The notes under the pieces are model-generated. The model saw only the letters and a program-made list of their open reading frames with translations. It was not told the origin of the DNA and made no database searches. DNA of 64,000 nt, from contig NZ_JALKAP010000004.1 in assembly GCF_023016045.1 (NCBI RefSeq), forward strand, positions 186,001-250,000, read 5' to 3'. The position numbers and the translations under genes are program-made. Shown here piece after piece: positions 56,641 to 64,000 of this stretch (position 1 is the first letter of the stretch; each line of letters starts with the position of its first letter). Origin of the DNA: Marinobacter sp. S6332 (GTDB taxonomy: Bacteria > Pseudomonadota > Gammaproteobacteria > Pseudomonadales > Oleiphilaceae).

Positions 56641-57819
56641 TCAGGCGCTGCAGCTATACTCGGATGGGCCCCGCCCCTCGATCACCTTCCCAGATTTATA
56701 GTCCACGCTCTGAGTGGGCGACAAGTCCGACTCGTACACCCATTCAGCCCCCTGGTTTGTGAGAAGATAGTTTTGCCTCTGGCAATCACGGCCATCACTG
56801 GTTTCTACATTGGCAGCAGCTCGGCAACTTGCCTTGTCAGCCGTCTTGGTCAGGTAACATCGAATCGATGTGCCTCGCGTATCGCTGACCAGCAACTGCT
56901 GTTGCAGATCGCTTTCGAAACGCTGCCCTGCGACATGCGCAGCTTTAGCGCCTTCAACGGTACGGAGATTCCCTTTTAAACTTCTTAATACCGGATGAGC
57001 TGGATGAATCTGATTGGCAGCGAGTTCGTTGACGACTTCCCAGCCATTTTGCTCCATGAGCAATTGAAGCTTAAGAATTATAACGTGGTCATCAGAAGCT
57101 CGCCCTTCAAGACCCACAAATGCAGTCGACGGGTTAGCATTTCCAGAGGTATGCAGTGTTGTACCAAAAGTCTTCTCAACAGTGACATCAGGGTAGCTTT
57201 CCGCGGCATACTGCCTTGCTAATAAATTAAGTGTGTCCAAGCTTTCGTAGCGGCGGTTCAGCTTGCCATTGCTTACCTTGATATCTCCGAACGTGGCAAA
57301 GCCTGAGCCTTGCAGCTCCGCCTGATTCTTTGCTGCAGTCAGCTCAATGGTGAACGGAACACCCAACGCTTCAGATTCACCAAACACCAGCTTTAACTGG
57401 TAGTCACTCATTAGGGTTTGTTGGTCAGGTGTGCTCTGGTCCTCCAGCTTTTTATTGAGCCGCAGGTGAGGAGTGATGCCCGTGCCATCAGTTGGCACCG
57501 TATATGTTTTCTCGGCCGGGTTTTCATCGAAGAGCACGATTTCCGCTGCAAGATCGGCGAAGAATTCCGAGCCTTGCCGAAGCTCCAATGTTCCGTGAGC
57601 GAGGATCGCTTGTTCCGCGATGAATTGACTGTCGCGGATCTGGCCGGCCACGGGCTGATCGAGTGCGGTGGGCGCCGATGAGCTTTGGACTTCCGAGGTG
57701 GGTTCTGGAGCCGGTTCGATGGCTGCGGTTGAGGCAGGCTCATCACTGCAGCCGGTGGCGATCAGGACGGTAGAAACAATCGCGGCCATGCTTCTACGCG
57801 TTAAGGGATTCCAATCCAT
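56641..57819 (-). CDS. Lipoprotein of unknown function
   Basis: 392 residues. Signal peptide with lipobox LIATGC near residue 24. A Pro/Ala/Glu-rich linker follows, then a domain without recognised motifs. Two late Cys pairs (IRCYLTKTADKASC; RDCQRQ with EYSCSA) suggest disulfides in the periplasm. Unique in the window; I recognise no family. Confidence 0.75.
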   Translation of the reverse strand: MDWNPLTRRSMAAIVSTVLIATGCSDEPASTAAIEPAPEPTSEVQSSSAPTALDQPVAGQIRDSQFIAEQAILAHGTLELRQGSEFFADLAAEIVLFDENPAEKTYTVPTDGTGITPHLRLNKKLEDQSTPDQQTLMSDYQLKLVFGESEALGVPFTIELTAAKNQAELQGSGFATFGDIKVSNGKLNRRYESLDTLNLLARQYAAESYPDVTVEKTFGTTLHTSGNANPSTAFVGLEGRASDDHVIILKLQLLMEQNGWEVVNELAANQIHPAHPVLRSLKGNLRTVEGAKAAHVAGQRFESDLQQQLLVSDTRGTSIRCYLTKTADKASCRAAANVETSDGRDCQRQNYLLTNQGAEWVYESDLSPTQSVDYKSGKVIEGRGPSEYSCSA

Positions 57820-57930
57820 AATTGTGCTCTCATAAATGTGCTGGGCGTTTTAGCGATCTTTATACCATAGTTAGCTACGTAAATGAGGCCCGTGGAAAGC
57901 GCTGTTTTGGGTGGTGTAAAAGGTCCTTTT

Positions 57931-58197
57931 GTGATCGCTCTGACCGTTCGCTTTGCGACCACACCTGTCATTACTCTCGCTCGTTACGTGCGCGATTCTC
58001 ATAGCGCCATGGCCGATAGCCAAAGCCAGAACTACCGAAAGCGTGTGTCTGTTGGTTGGGGACGGCTTGGACATAACCTCTACTGGATGCCCCCACCGGA
58101 TCCGCGGTTGAGTGGTTGTTTTAAGATACCAATGGGTGTGAGGGCAGTGTCACTGCGTAGATCCCTGTTCTGGGCATTCTTCCGGGATGTATTTTGA
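57931..58197 (+). CDS. Small protein of an unrecognised family, copy 2
   Basis: 88 residues from GTG at 57931, which has AAAAGG upstream; an ATG at 57883 is in frame. VRFATTPVITLARYVRD, SAMADSQ, YRKRVSVGWGRLGHNLYW align with copy 1 (51.0-51.3 kb) at about half of positions, with mostly synonymous base changes. The part after WMPP is not shared and overlaps the pilin-like gene on the other strand, so the copy may be truncated or run on. Confidence 0.5.
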   Translation: MIALTVRFATTPVITLARYVRDSHSAMADSQSQNYRKRVSVGWGRLGHNLYWMPPPDPRLSGCFKIPMGVRAVSLRRSLFWAFFRDVF

Positions 58198-58563
58198 GGG
58201 AACATTAAGGGGGCGGCAGGTGTATGATATTTCTGAATCATAGGTCACTTTTGGCGAAAAAATTAGTACCCCTTCGTTGGAGGTTTCCCCGGCCAGCTGT
58301 ATTTTTATTACACCGTTTTGACTGTTAAGAGTCGTCTTGCCGACGTATTTCCCGTTTTTCTTGTCCAGAACAAGCTCGCTGACATTAGCGGGATACGCTG
58401 TATGGATCGCGTAGTAACTTGAAATTGCCGCAGCCATCTTTTTTGCGTACCTGAAGGACTCTTGTGCCCGAACTCCTTGGTAGAAATTGTTGTGAGTGGA
58501 ATAAAGCACTGAAAAGGCTGCGATGAAACCAATAATCAACAGAGTTTTTATTAGCTTCATCAT
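58150..58563 (-). CDS. Pilin-like protein without a prepilin peptidase site
   Basis: 137 residues from ATG at 58563. One N-terminal helix (LIKTLLIIGFIAAFSVLYS) is followed by a domain with the C-terminal layout of type IV pilins (AAAISSYYAIHTAYPANVSEL; then TYDSEISYTCRPLNV and KYIPEECP, whose Cys pair would close the D-loop). The G/F-T-L-I-E processing motif of true pilins is missing, so it is probably not assembled into a pilus. An in-frame GTG at 58617 is an alternative start. Confidence 0.65.
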   Translation of the reverse strand: MMKLIKTLLIIGFIAAFSVLYSTHNNFYQGVRAQESFRYAKKMAAAISSYYAIHTAYPANVSELVLDKKNGKYVGKTTLNSQNGVIKIQLAGETSNEGVLIFSPKVTYDSEISYTCRPLNVPSKYIPEECPEQGSTQ

Positions 58564-58856
58564 GATGTTAAATACGTTCCTTTTACCCTGACCTTGGACC
58601 ACTGTTTTGTCACTCACTCTGCAATAAATTCAGAACTTTCAGCCGCTCAGCCCTGAATGCAAGCCTTGAGTGCAGCACCGCTCGTAGGAATCTAAAAATC
58701 TGGTATCGTCGCGTTTGGATCAAGTGCTGGTGTACCATGATACTCTTCACTTTGGCCAGTATTGCAAATAAGGGTGCCTGCAACGGCCCGCCTACCTCTA
58801 CCTCTTAATTCAAAGTGATCCATTCATTCTATTAATTCAAAGCCTTAAGGTGAAAA

Positions 58857-59363
58857 ATGCCCTTTACACCATTACATATGGGCCCAGGCATAGTTGTGAA
58901 AGCTACGTTGCAGAATAGCTTTTCACTCATGGTTTTTGGCTGGTCGCAAATCGTTATCGATATTCAGCCTCTCGTTGTCATGCTCACCAACAAAGGTGAG
59001 TTGCACGGCTTTTCTCATACGCTACTGGGTGCAACCCTGATAGGGCTATTTGGTGGCCTCACTGGCAAGCATCTTGGTGAGTTTGGTTTGCGTTTTATTC
59101 GTGCACCGGAATACCTACCAATTAGCTGGCGAGTATCCTTTGCAAGTGGGTTGATTGGAACCTACAGCCACATATTCATAGACAGCATTATGCACTCAGA
59201 CGTCTTGCCATTGTCGCCATTCAGCACGGCAAGCCCGCTCAATGGTATCGTCAGCATTGATGCCTTGCATGTCTGGTGTATGGTAAGTGCTGTTGTTGGT
59301 GGTCTGGCTTGGTTCGTGATAAAGCAAATCAAGCGTCGATCATCCCGTCTTCGTATTGGGTAA
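58857..59363 (+). CDS. Membrane protein resembling YbcI/DUF457-type metal-dependent hydrolases
   Basis: 168 residues with four or five hydrophobic segments. FTPLHMGPGIVVK opens it, and HGFSHTLLG and GTYSHIFIDSIMHSDVLP hold the conserved His/Asp residues that suggest a metal site in the membrane. Activity unknown. The next gene begins 12 bases after its stop, so the two may be cotranscribed. Confidence 0.7.
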   Translation: MPFTPLHMGPGIVVKATLQNSFSLMVFGWSQIVIDIQPLVVMLTNKGELHGFSHTLLGATLIGLFGGLTGKHLGEFGLRFIRAPEYLPISWRVSFASGLIGTYSHIFIDSIMHSDVLPLSPFSTASPLNGIVSIDALHVWCMVSAVVGGLAWFVIKQIKRRSSRLRIG

Positions 59364-59374
59364 GGAACCCTATA

Positions 59375-60373
59375 ATGTCGAGCACTGCTGTCCGCTATCT
59401 CACTATGCTCCGTATGGTGCCTCGCTTTCCTAAAACCATAACCACAACCGAGCTGGCCAAGCGTCTCGAAGAGCAGAGTTTCTCAGTCACCATGCGGTCG
59501 ATTCAACGGGATTTGGAGAAGCTGAGTGCGGATTTCCCATTGCTGGTAGACGAAAGCTCGCGCCCCTTTGGTTGGTCATTCGACCGGGACGCCACCATCG
59601 ACATCATCCCGGCGTTGGATCTGCCTGCAGCACTGACCTTTGAGTTAGCCAAAGCCTACCTCACACCCATGCTTCCGCCCAGAGCCCTGTCCCATCTCAA
59701 GCCACATTTTAATGAAGCACACCGTACCTTGTCGCGAGAGAGTAACCCGCTAGGACAATGGCCGAACCGTGTGCGTGTTATTAACCGGGGGTTAAGTGGA
59801 AGTCGCCCTGCCATAGATGCGGATGTGCTGGAAACAGTCACCGAAGCCCTGTTGCGCGAGTATCAATGCAAGCTGACGTACCAAGCACGCAACTGGCCCG
59901 AACCTCAGGATATTACCGTTCACCCGTTGGGCCTGATTTTTCGGGATCCCAACGTGTATCTGATCGCAACCATTGATGGCAGGGAAGGCGTGCGCCAGCT
60001 GGTACTGCATCGAGCCACAACCGGGGAGTTAGTCGAGCAGCCTACAGAACGCCCGGAAGACTTTGATCTGGATCTCTACATCCATTCCGGTGCCATGGGA
60101 ATTCTTAGGTCAAACGAGCCAGTATTTCTGAGGCTTCGCTGTGACAAACCTGCATTGAACCATCTGATCGAGTCGCCACTGGGCTTTGATCAGCTCACAA
60201 CTGAGACTGACAACGACACCTTTGAAATCTCTGTAACGGTGGGTGATACCCAAGATCTACGCTGGTGGTTGTCGGCACAAGCGGCTCACTGTGACATTCT
60301 AGAGCCGGTATGGTTGCGAGATGAGATTGAGGCAACCTTAGCAGCGGCGCTGGAGCGCACGAGGAAAGCCTGA
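59375..60373 (+). CDS. WYL-domain transcriptional regulator
   Basis: 332 residues. N-terminal winged helix (TTTELAKRLEEQSFSVTMRS and IQRDLEKLSADFPL), central WYL domain (KLTYQARNWPEPQDITVHPL, RDPNVYLIATIDGR with QLVLHR) and a C-terminal WCX part. WYL proteins sense nucleic-acid or nucleotide ligands and often control defence or stress genes. No defence operon is recognisable beside it in this window. TAAGGA lies upstream of the ATG. Confidence 0.88.
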   Translation: MSSTAVRYLTMLRMVPRFPKTITTTELAKRLEEQSFSVTMRSIQRDLEKLSADFPLLVDESSRPFGWSFDRDATIDIIPALDLPAALTFELAKAYLTPMLPPRALSHLKPHFNEAHRTLSRESNPLGQWPNRVRVINRGLSGSRPAIDADVLETVTEALLREYQCKLTYQARNWPEPQDITVHPLGLIFRDPNVYLIATIDGREGVRQLVLHRATTGELVEQPTERPEDFDLDLYIHSGAMGILRSNEPVFLRLRCDKPALNHLIESPLGFDQLTTETDNDTFEISVTVGDTQDLRWWLSAQAAHCDILEPVWLRDEIEATLAAALERTRKA

Positions 60374-60487
60374 ACGTGTTGTCAGGCATTTTATTTTCTG
60401 CATTTCTGCGTATTGTTTCTAAAGCGACACTAGCTGTCGGACGTATGCCATTTTCTAGCCTTAACACTTAGCCAAGGCGGATAAACT

Positions 60488-60640
60488 ATGTCTCTTTCTC
60501 AAATGTCGATCGCTGTAACAGGCTTAATCATGATCAGGGCCGTTGTGAGTGGCGAGTATTGGATGATTCCATTCGCCCTGATTGGTGTCGAAATACTGAC
60601 CGGGTTTGCTGGTTCAATCATGAGTTATTTTGTCAACTAA
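60488..60640 (+). CDS. Small membrane peptide, unrecognised
   Basis: 50 residues (MSLSQMSIAVTGLIM at the start), two hydrophobic stretches (SIAVTGLIMIRAVV; MIPFALIGVEILTGFAGSIM). AAGGCGG precedes the ATG. Followed after 27 bases by another small membrane protein; they may form a unit. Confidence 0.55.
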   Translation: MSLSQMSIAVTGLIMIRAVVSGEYWMIPFALIGVEILTGFAGSIMSYFVN

Positions 60641-60667
60641 CTCTGGATAATATTGGGGAGCTTAGCC

Positions 60668-60892
60668 ATGCGAAATGATCCGTATTCCACAAAGCAGCAA
60701 AAGCCGATCGGAAGCTTGCGAGAGGCGTTTCTTTCCGCTCCACCCTTGCCAGAGCGGCTACAGAAAATTAACCGGGTTGTAGATTCAATCTCAAAAGGAG
60801 TGCTCTGGCTTGGTTACGGCGTCGCCCTTGTAAGCTGGTTTGTTGCGGCCAACGCAATTATTGCTTTTTCGATGCTGCTCAAAGGGAAGTAA
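60668..60892 (+). CDS. Small membrane protein, unrecognised
   Basis: 74 residues. Hydrophilic N-terminus (REAFLSAPPLPERLQKINRV) and one C-terminal helix (GVLWLGYGVALVSWFVAANA), ending LLKGK. GGGGAG lies upstream of the ATG. No known family. Confidence 0.6.
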   Translation: MRNDPYSTKQQKPIGSLREAFLSAPPLPERLQKINRVVDSISKGVLWLGYGVALVSWFVAANAIIAFSMLLKGK

Positions 60893-60935
60893 CGCTTCAG
60901 TACGAGTTGTAGGTCGCCATAGTGCGCCAGTTTCG

Positions 60936-61682
60936 TCACTTTCGAGAGGTTTGGATGCCACAGATCCGGCTGTAAGTCTGGTAGTTTGCAAAGTGCTCCG
61001 CAGAGGACAGAAAAGCGTTTGGTTGAGCAAGCACTGTGTACTTTGATGCAAAGTGTTTTTTCAAATCAGGCTCGACGACGCTGGCCACGCCTTTCCCAAT
61101 ACAAATAACGTGGTCTGGTTTTGCGGATAGGACAACATCTCGTGTGTACGACTGCCAGGATTCTTTCAGCGCATCGAACATGCGCGGCATTTTCTGGCCA
61201 TCTTTGTATAGGGCTACGATGCTCGCATCAATAAGCCAGATACCCTCACGCTTCATCTGCTTCAAAATTTCTATTTTGTTGCGCAACCTTTCTTCGGGTG
61301 CAGTTTTACCGAGAATAGGGCGGAAGTCGTCAGGGCTCGATATGGGGTTGCAGCAACTGTAAAAGATTTTCCAGAATTGAGGCGTGCCGTCACGCTTCGG
61401 ATGGTTTACAGACTTGGTCAGACTTTTTTCACCGTATCCTAAGCAGTACACAAACCGGGCGTACTGGTCCGGATAGCCAGAAAGACTGGGAGTGGGCAAA
61501 ACGGGAATTTGCCTCTCAGAATCGCTGGTATAAACATGTGACTCCGCAAGGAGCACGACACGTACTGTTTCAGGCTTAAAAAATCGGCGATAAGCTTCGA
61601 CCAACTCCACGGATTCGAGAGGCTCAATGTTGTCACCGAGGAGATCTTTGATTCTGGAATAGGTCGCTCTAAGTTCATGCAT
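60936..61682 (-). CDS. Hypothetical protein, possibly uracil-DNA-glycosylase-like fold
   Basis: 248 residues. VRVVLLAESHVYTSD near residue 40 and KPDHVICIGKGVASVV near residue 190 recall the first and last active-site strands of the UDG superfamily, with a GEKSLTKSVNHP stretch between. The likeness is weak, so activity should not be assumed. Confidence 0.6.
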   Translation of the reverse strand: MHELRATYSRIKDLLGDNIEPLESVELVEAYRRFFKPETVRVVLLAESHVYTSDSERQIPVLPTPSLSGYPDQYARFVYCLGYGEKSLTKSVNHPKRDGTPQFWKIFYSCCNPISSPDDFRPILGKTAPEERLRNKIEILKQMKREGIWLIDASIVALYKDGQKMPRMFDALKESWQSYTRDVVLSAKPDHVICIGKGVASVVEPDLKKHFASKYTVLAQPNAFLSSAEHFANYQTYSRICGIQTSRK

Positions 61683-61734
61683 TGTCGTCCCTCATTACTC
61701 AGCATCCTGCCAGATACATAAAAGTCGTTGCAAC

Positions 61735-61992
61735 TCACCAAGGCTCAACAGTTCTAAAAATCCCGGTCTTTGTCATGTCCCGTTTCAGATCAAAAGCTGC
61801 CAGCGCTGCCACCGGATCGAGCGCTTCCAGGTTGCCAAAGTGAATCTTGCTCCAAGCGTTGCGGGTTACCTTCACACTATAAAGATACTTATCCTCAATG
61901 CTGCCGGTTGCCGCATTGGGTGCTTGGGTAAAGGCTGACAAAACCACATGCTCAACAGACGGTGCAGAGGCAAAACACTCACCTATTAACAA
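61735..61992 (-). pseudogene. Probable remnant of a larger gene (C-terminal part)
   Basis: 85 residues opening at a TTG with no ribosome site; a stop lies three codons further upstream. The reading frame is smooth (EDKYLYSVKVTRNAWSKIHF, VAALAAFDLKRDMTKTGIF) and looks like the end of a longer protein. I cannot name the family. It starts close to a change in sequence character at about 62.0 kb. Confidence 0.5.
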
Positions 61993-62183
61993 ATAGCTTC
62001 AGACGCGACGCGCAGTGTCGCACCGTGACCATACATTAAGGTTACTGATGCGGAAGCTACATGGCTCATAAACATTCCTCAATCAAATCGTTAACCACTG
62101 TGAAATGAATGCAATAGCTCTATGAGAACCGTGCCGAAAGTGTACTATTGGTTAGTAACCACATGATCCTAAGGCGTATCTCC

Positions 62184-62522
62184 ATGAAAAATAAAGTGAT
62201 CGCAGCAATAGCTGTCTCAATATTTTGTATAGCAGGAACCGCTCAGGCTCGATGTGTGGGTCCCGTTGTGAACGGCGACTGCCTGGGCACTGAGGTCGGA
62301 ACCTATAACTCCAACTCCTATGGCAGCTCATCTAATGATCAAAATCGTTACAGAAGTAACTCTGGCGCCGAATACCAGTACGATTTGAACAGGCCCGGTG
62401 ACAATATCCGCTACCAGTACGACTATGACGCTCAGCGCCGGGATAGCATGAGTGCCAGCCCGAGGCGTAATCTGGATAAGCGCTCCGGCCAGAAAGGCGG
62501 TGGAATTTATAATAGTTGGTAA
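62184..62522 (+). CDS. Exported small Arg/Asn/Tyr-rich protein
   Basis: 112 residues. Signal peptide VIAAIAVSIFCIAGTAQA with probable cleavage after QARA-type site, then a mature part with two Cys (RCVGPVVNGDCLG) and repeated polar Tyr/Arg/Asp segments (YQYDLNRPGDN, YQYDYDAQRRD). AAGGCG precedes the ATG. Function unknown. Confidence 0.65.
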   Translation: MKNKVIAAIAVSIFCIAGTAQARCVGPVVNGDCLGTEVGTYNSNSYGSSSNDQNRYRSNSGAEYQYDLNRPGDNIRYQYDYDAQRRDSMSASPRRNLDKRSGQKGGGIYNSW

Positions 62523-62862
62523 ATGCTCTGGTCAAACATGTTGGTGGTGCAACTGGCTTGCTAGTTCAATCTAGACAGGTACTCGGAACAGCTCCAGCCT
62601 TTGCAGGCTCCAAATTTCAGGGTCTGGGCTGCTGATAATAGGGGTTATGGTAAATCCAGTGTTGCTCCCGAACGCTCTTATCTCACCTCGACTATTCTTA
62701 GTTTTGAGGTGTCCCGGATTTCCGGGGGTATCCGTGCGAGCTGAAGCTCGGTCTACTTTATAACCGATACGGAGGTTTGAATTGGTCGCAAAGCGGACAC
62801 TCAGGCGGATAAACTACGACTTGCCCCTGGAGAAAATCAGCCTCTTTTTAGGAATGTCCGCA
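62523..62862. other. 340-bp gap without a convincing gene
   Basis: Contains a small hairpin (CCCGGATTTCCGGG, 62712-62725) and, at about 62783-62797 on the minus strand, a copy of the TTCGCTTTGCGACC-type motif (here TCCGCTTTGCGACC) also seen near 55.7 and 57.9 kb. No gene with a ribosome site is visible. Confidence 0.6.
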
Positions 62863-63183
62863 CTAATGGGGCAGAACCCCTAGCTGAGTTTCACTGCTTC
62901 GATTAATCATCCCCATTGTCAGTTGCATACCAAACTTTCGAAGAATCTTATTGATCGTTCGAACAGTGCCCGACTCTGGGTCCCTCTCAATCGCAGAGAT
63001 AGTCGTGGCAGAAAACCCCGTAAGTCTTCCGAATTGCTTCTGGCTCAACCCTGTGAACTTCAGGCGAAACCGACGAAGGGCCTGACCCAGGTGAATTTTT
63101 CCGGCTTCGAGCTCTGCAAAGGTCTGTTCTCGAATCAGTGACCGTTCGTTTGGCGTTAGCGGTGTTCGTTTCAATTTAGGCAT
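62863..63183 (-). CDS. HTH XRE protein paired with the downstream-read HipA-like kinase
   Basis: 106 residues from MPKLKRTPLTPNERSLIREQ. The helix-turn-helix lies at about residues 45-75 (SQKQFGRLTGFSATTISAIE), with an acidic tail. It is read after the HipA-like gene, 24 bases downstream, the reverse of the usual hipB-hipA order. Confidence 0.88.
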   Translation of the reverse strand: MPKLKRTPLTPNERSLIREQTFAELEAGKIHLGQALRRFRLKFTGLSQKQFGRLTGFSATTISAIERDPESGTVRTINKILRKFGMQLTMGMINRSSETQLGVLPH

Positions 63184-63207
63184 GCTTAATACACTCCCCA
63201 CTATAAC

Positions 63208-64000
63208 TCAGCACGGATACAACAAGCGTTCCAGCTGATCATGCACCAATTCCGGCTCATGCATTCTGATCGCAATATGATTCAGCACTGCGTCCGGAGC
63301 TCCATACCGCTTCAAGCCAGCCTTCATGTCCATCAACTTCAGCAGCTCACCTTCCATGATGCTCGCAGCTGCGTTGGGATTAACAGCAAGCTCCTCCAGA
63401 ATCAGCGAATAATCTGGATTCCGCCGTTGGTCCAGCAGGTGATGTGGCCACCATGTAGACATCGCGATCGATTCAGGGTCCAACACCATAGGGGCTATGT
63501 CATAGGCCGGCGCCAACTCAATATCATGACCTCGCTTAATCAGTGACGTGTTGCGACCGTGGTTGTCGCGATTACCTGTTGCGGTGTTCAAAACATCCCG
63601 AACCAGGTAATCCGCGAGCAGAGCATCTTTGTCCTCAGGCTTGGTCACACAGTTCTGGAGTTTCCGGATCACGTCGACGTGATCCAGGCGAGCACCGTCG
63701 CCGATCATGCCCATCATTGAATAAACAGACTCTATTCCATGACGCAAGATGCCTTCTTGCCTAACTTCTCGGTCAAAACGCGGTAACCAGAGAGCAACAT
63801 TGCCGTAGAAGTCATCGAAAGCAGCCCCGGTGATGGAGTTAAAGCCCTGCTCCTCAAGGAACTGGTAAACAGCGGCCTCACCCTCAAGTACCCAAATATC
63901 GTCGCTGGTCCTCTTTCCCCTCGGAAATTTAACCAGCCAGTGCCGGGCAATCTCTTCGTCAGGAATGGTTCCCTCAAGCGCATACCGGCCATAATGGTTT
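63208..64000 (-). CDS. HipA-family kinase, N-terminal part outside window
   Basis: About 264 C-terminal residues visible; the frame is open to the right edge. HWLVKFPRGKRTSDDIWVLE fits the nucleotide-binding part, and LNTATGNRDNHGRNTSL with IELAPAYDIAPMVLD supply the catalytic loop and metal-binding Asp. The region up to 64000 is one continuous frame, so no frameshift is needed. First gene of a hipA-HTH pair. Confidence 0.88.
   Translation of the reverse strand, partial: NHYGRYALEGTIPDEEIARHWLVKFPRGKRTSDDIWVLEGEAAVYQFLEEQGFNSITGAAFDDFYGNVALWLPRFDREVRQEGILRHGIESVYSMMGMIGDGARLDHVDVIRKLQNCVTKPEDKDALLADYLVRDVLNTATGNRDNHGRNTSLIKRGHDIELAPAYDIAPMVLDPESIAMSTWWPHHLLDQRRNPDYSLILEELAVNPNAAASIMEGELLKLMDMKAGLKRYGAPDAVLNHIAIRMHEPELVHDQLERLLYPC

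Noticed and set aside
57871..58074. Minus-strand frame opposite the second small-protein copy
   Set aside because: Differences between the two copies fall in third positions of the plus-strand frame, so the plus strand is the coding one.
63732..63992. Possible frameshift in the HipA-like gene at the right edge
   Set aside because: Reading the minus strand in the frame of 63208-63747 stays open to the end of the window with HipA-like sequence; the other frame there is a shadow.
50762..64000. Complete prophage or insertion sequence
   Set aside because: No capsid, terminase, replication or transposase gene is visible; only a short recombinase and small genes.

Overview
This window looks like a chromosomal segment of a free-living, polarly flagellated marine gammaproteobacterium, most likely Marinobacter or a close relative. 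I infer this from the gene families, the order rfbBDAC - flagellin - flaG - fliD - fliS, the gspN-C-D trio, a fabG-like/fadI-like pair, yajQ and groESL, and a moderate GC content. No database search was possible, so the genus is an inference.

Layout. 0-5.3 kb: the end of an unrecognised surface-type protein, exonuclease I (sbcB), and a DUF559 endonuclease gene set between two GC-rich palindromic repeat arrays. 5.3-23 kb: a flagellar filament and filament-glycosylation locus. It holds a TPR/methyltransferase-like gene behind a sigma-54 promoter, a parDE toxin-antitoxin pair, dTDP-rhamnose synthesis (rfbBDAC), and flagellin A on the minus strand with a sigma-54 promoter. Then follow a sugar aminotransferase, a WbqC-like protein, a sulfotransferase and a 1182-residue multi-domain glycosyltransferase. 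Flagellin B comes next with a sigma-28 promoter, then flaG, fliD (sigma-28 promoter) and fliS. Together these would make, decorate, chaperone and cap the filament. 23-50.7 kb: mainly core genes: argG, an AraC regulator, a response regulator with a degenerate GGDEF domain, yajQ, an AmpG-like MFS transporter, an alkyltransferase-like protein, hipBA, fxsA, groESL behind a sigma-32 promoter, gspNCD, an M48 protease with lemA, a GGDEF/EAL protein, sodB, purEK, two envelope-type proteins, tRNA-Val/Asp/Val, a long FabG-like reductase and a FadI-like thiolase. Initiator tRNA-Met closes this part.

50.7-64 kb: an accessory region just downstream of the tRNA-fMet gene. It has two copies of an unrecognised small protein family, a YqiA-like esterase, umuDC behind a LexA box, an AFG1/ZapE-type ATPase with features that look eukaryotic rather than bacterial, a short tyrosine recombinase, lipoprotein and pilin-like genes, a WYL regulator, several small or broken genes, and a hipA/HTH pair in reversed order that runs off the right edge.

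Three items deserve most attention. First, a family of three intergenic inverted-repeat elements (about 25-bp arms that differ between copies, 50-54-nt loops that are conserved). Second, the DUF559 gene inside its palindrome arrays. Third, the eukaryote-like AFG1 gene. The two flagellins read by different sigma factors, next to what looks like a dedicated glycan locus, are a clear functional story.
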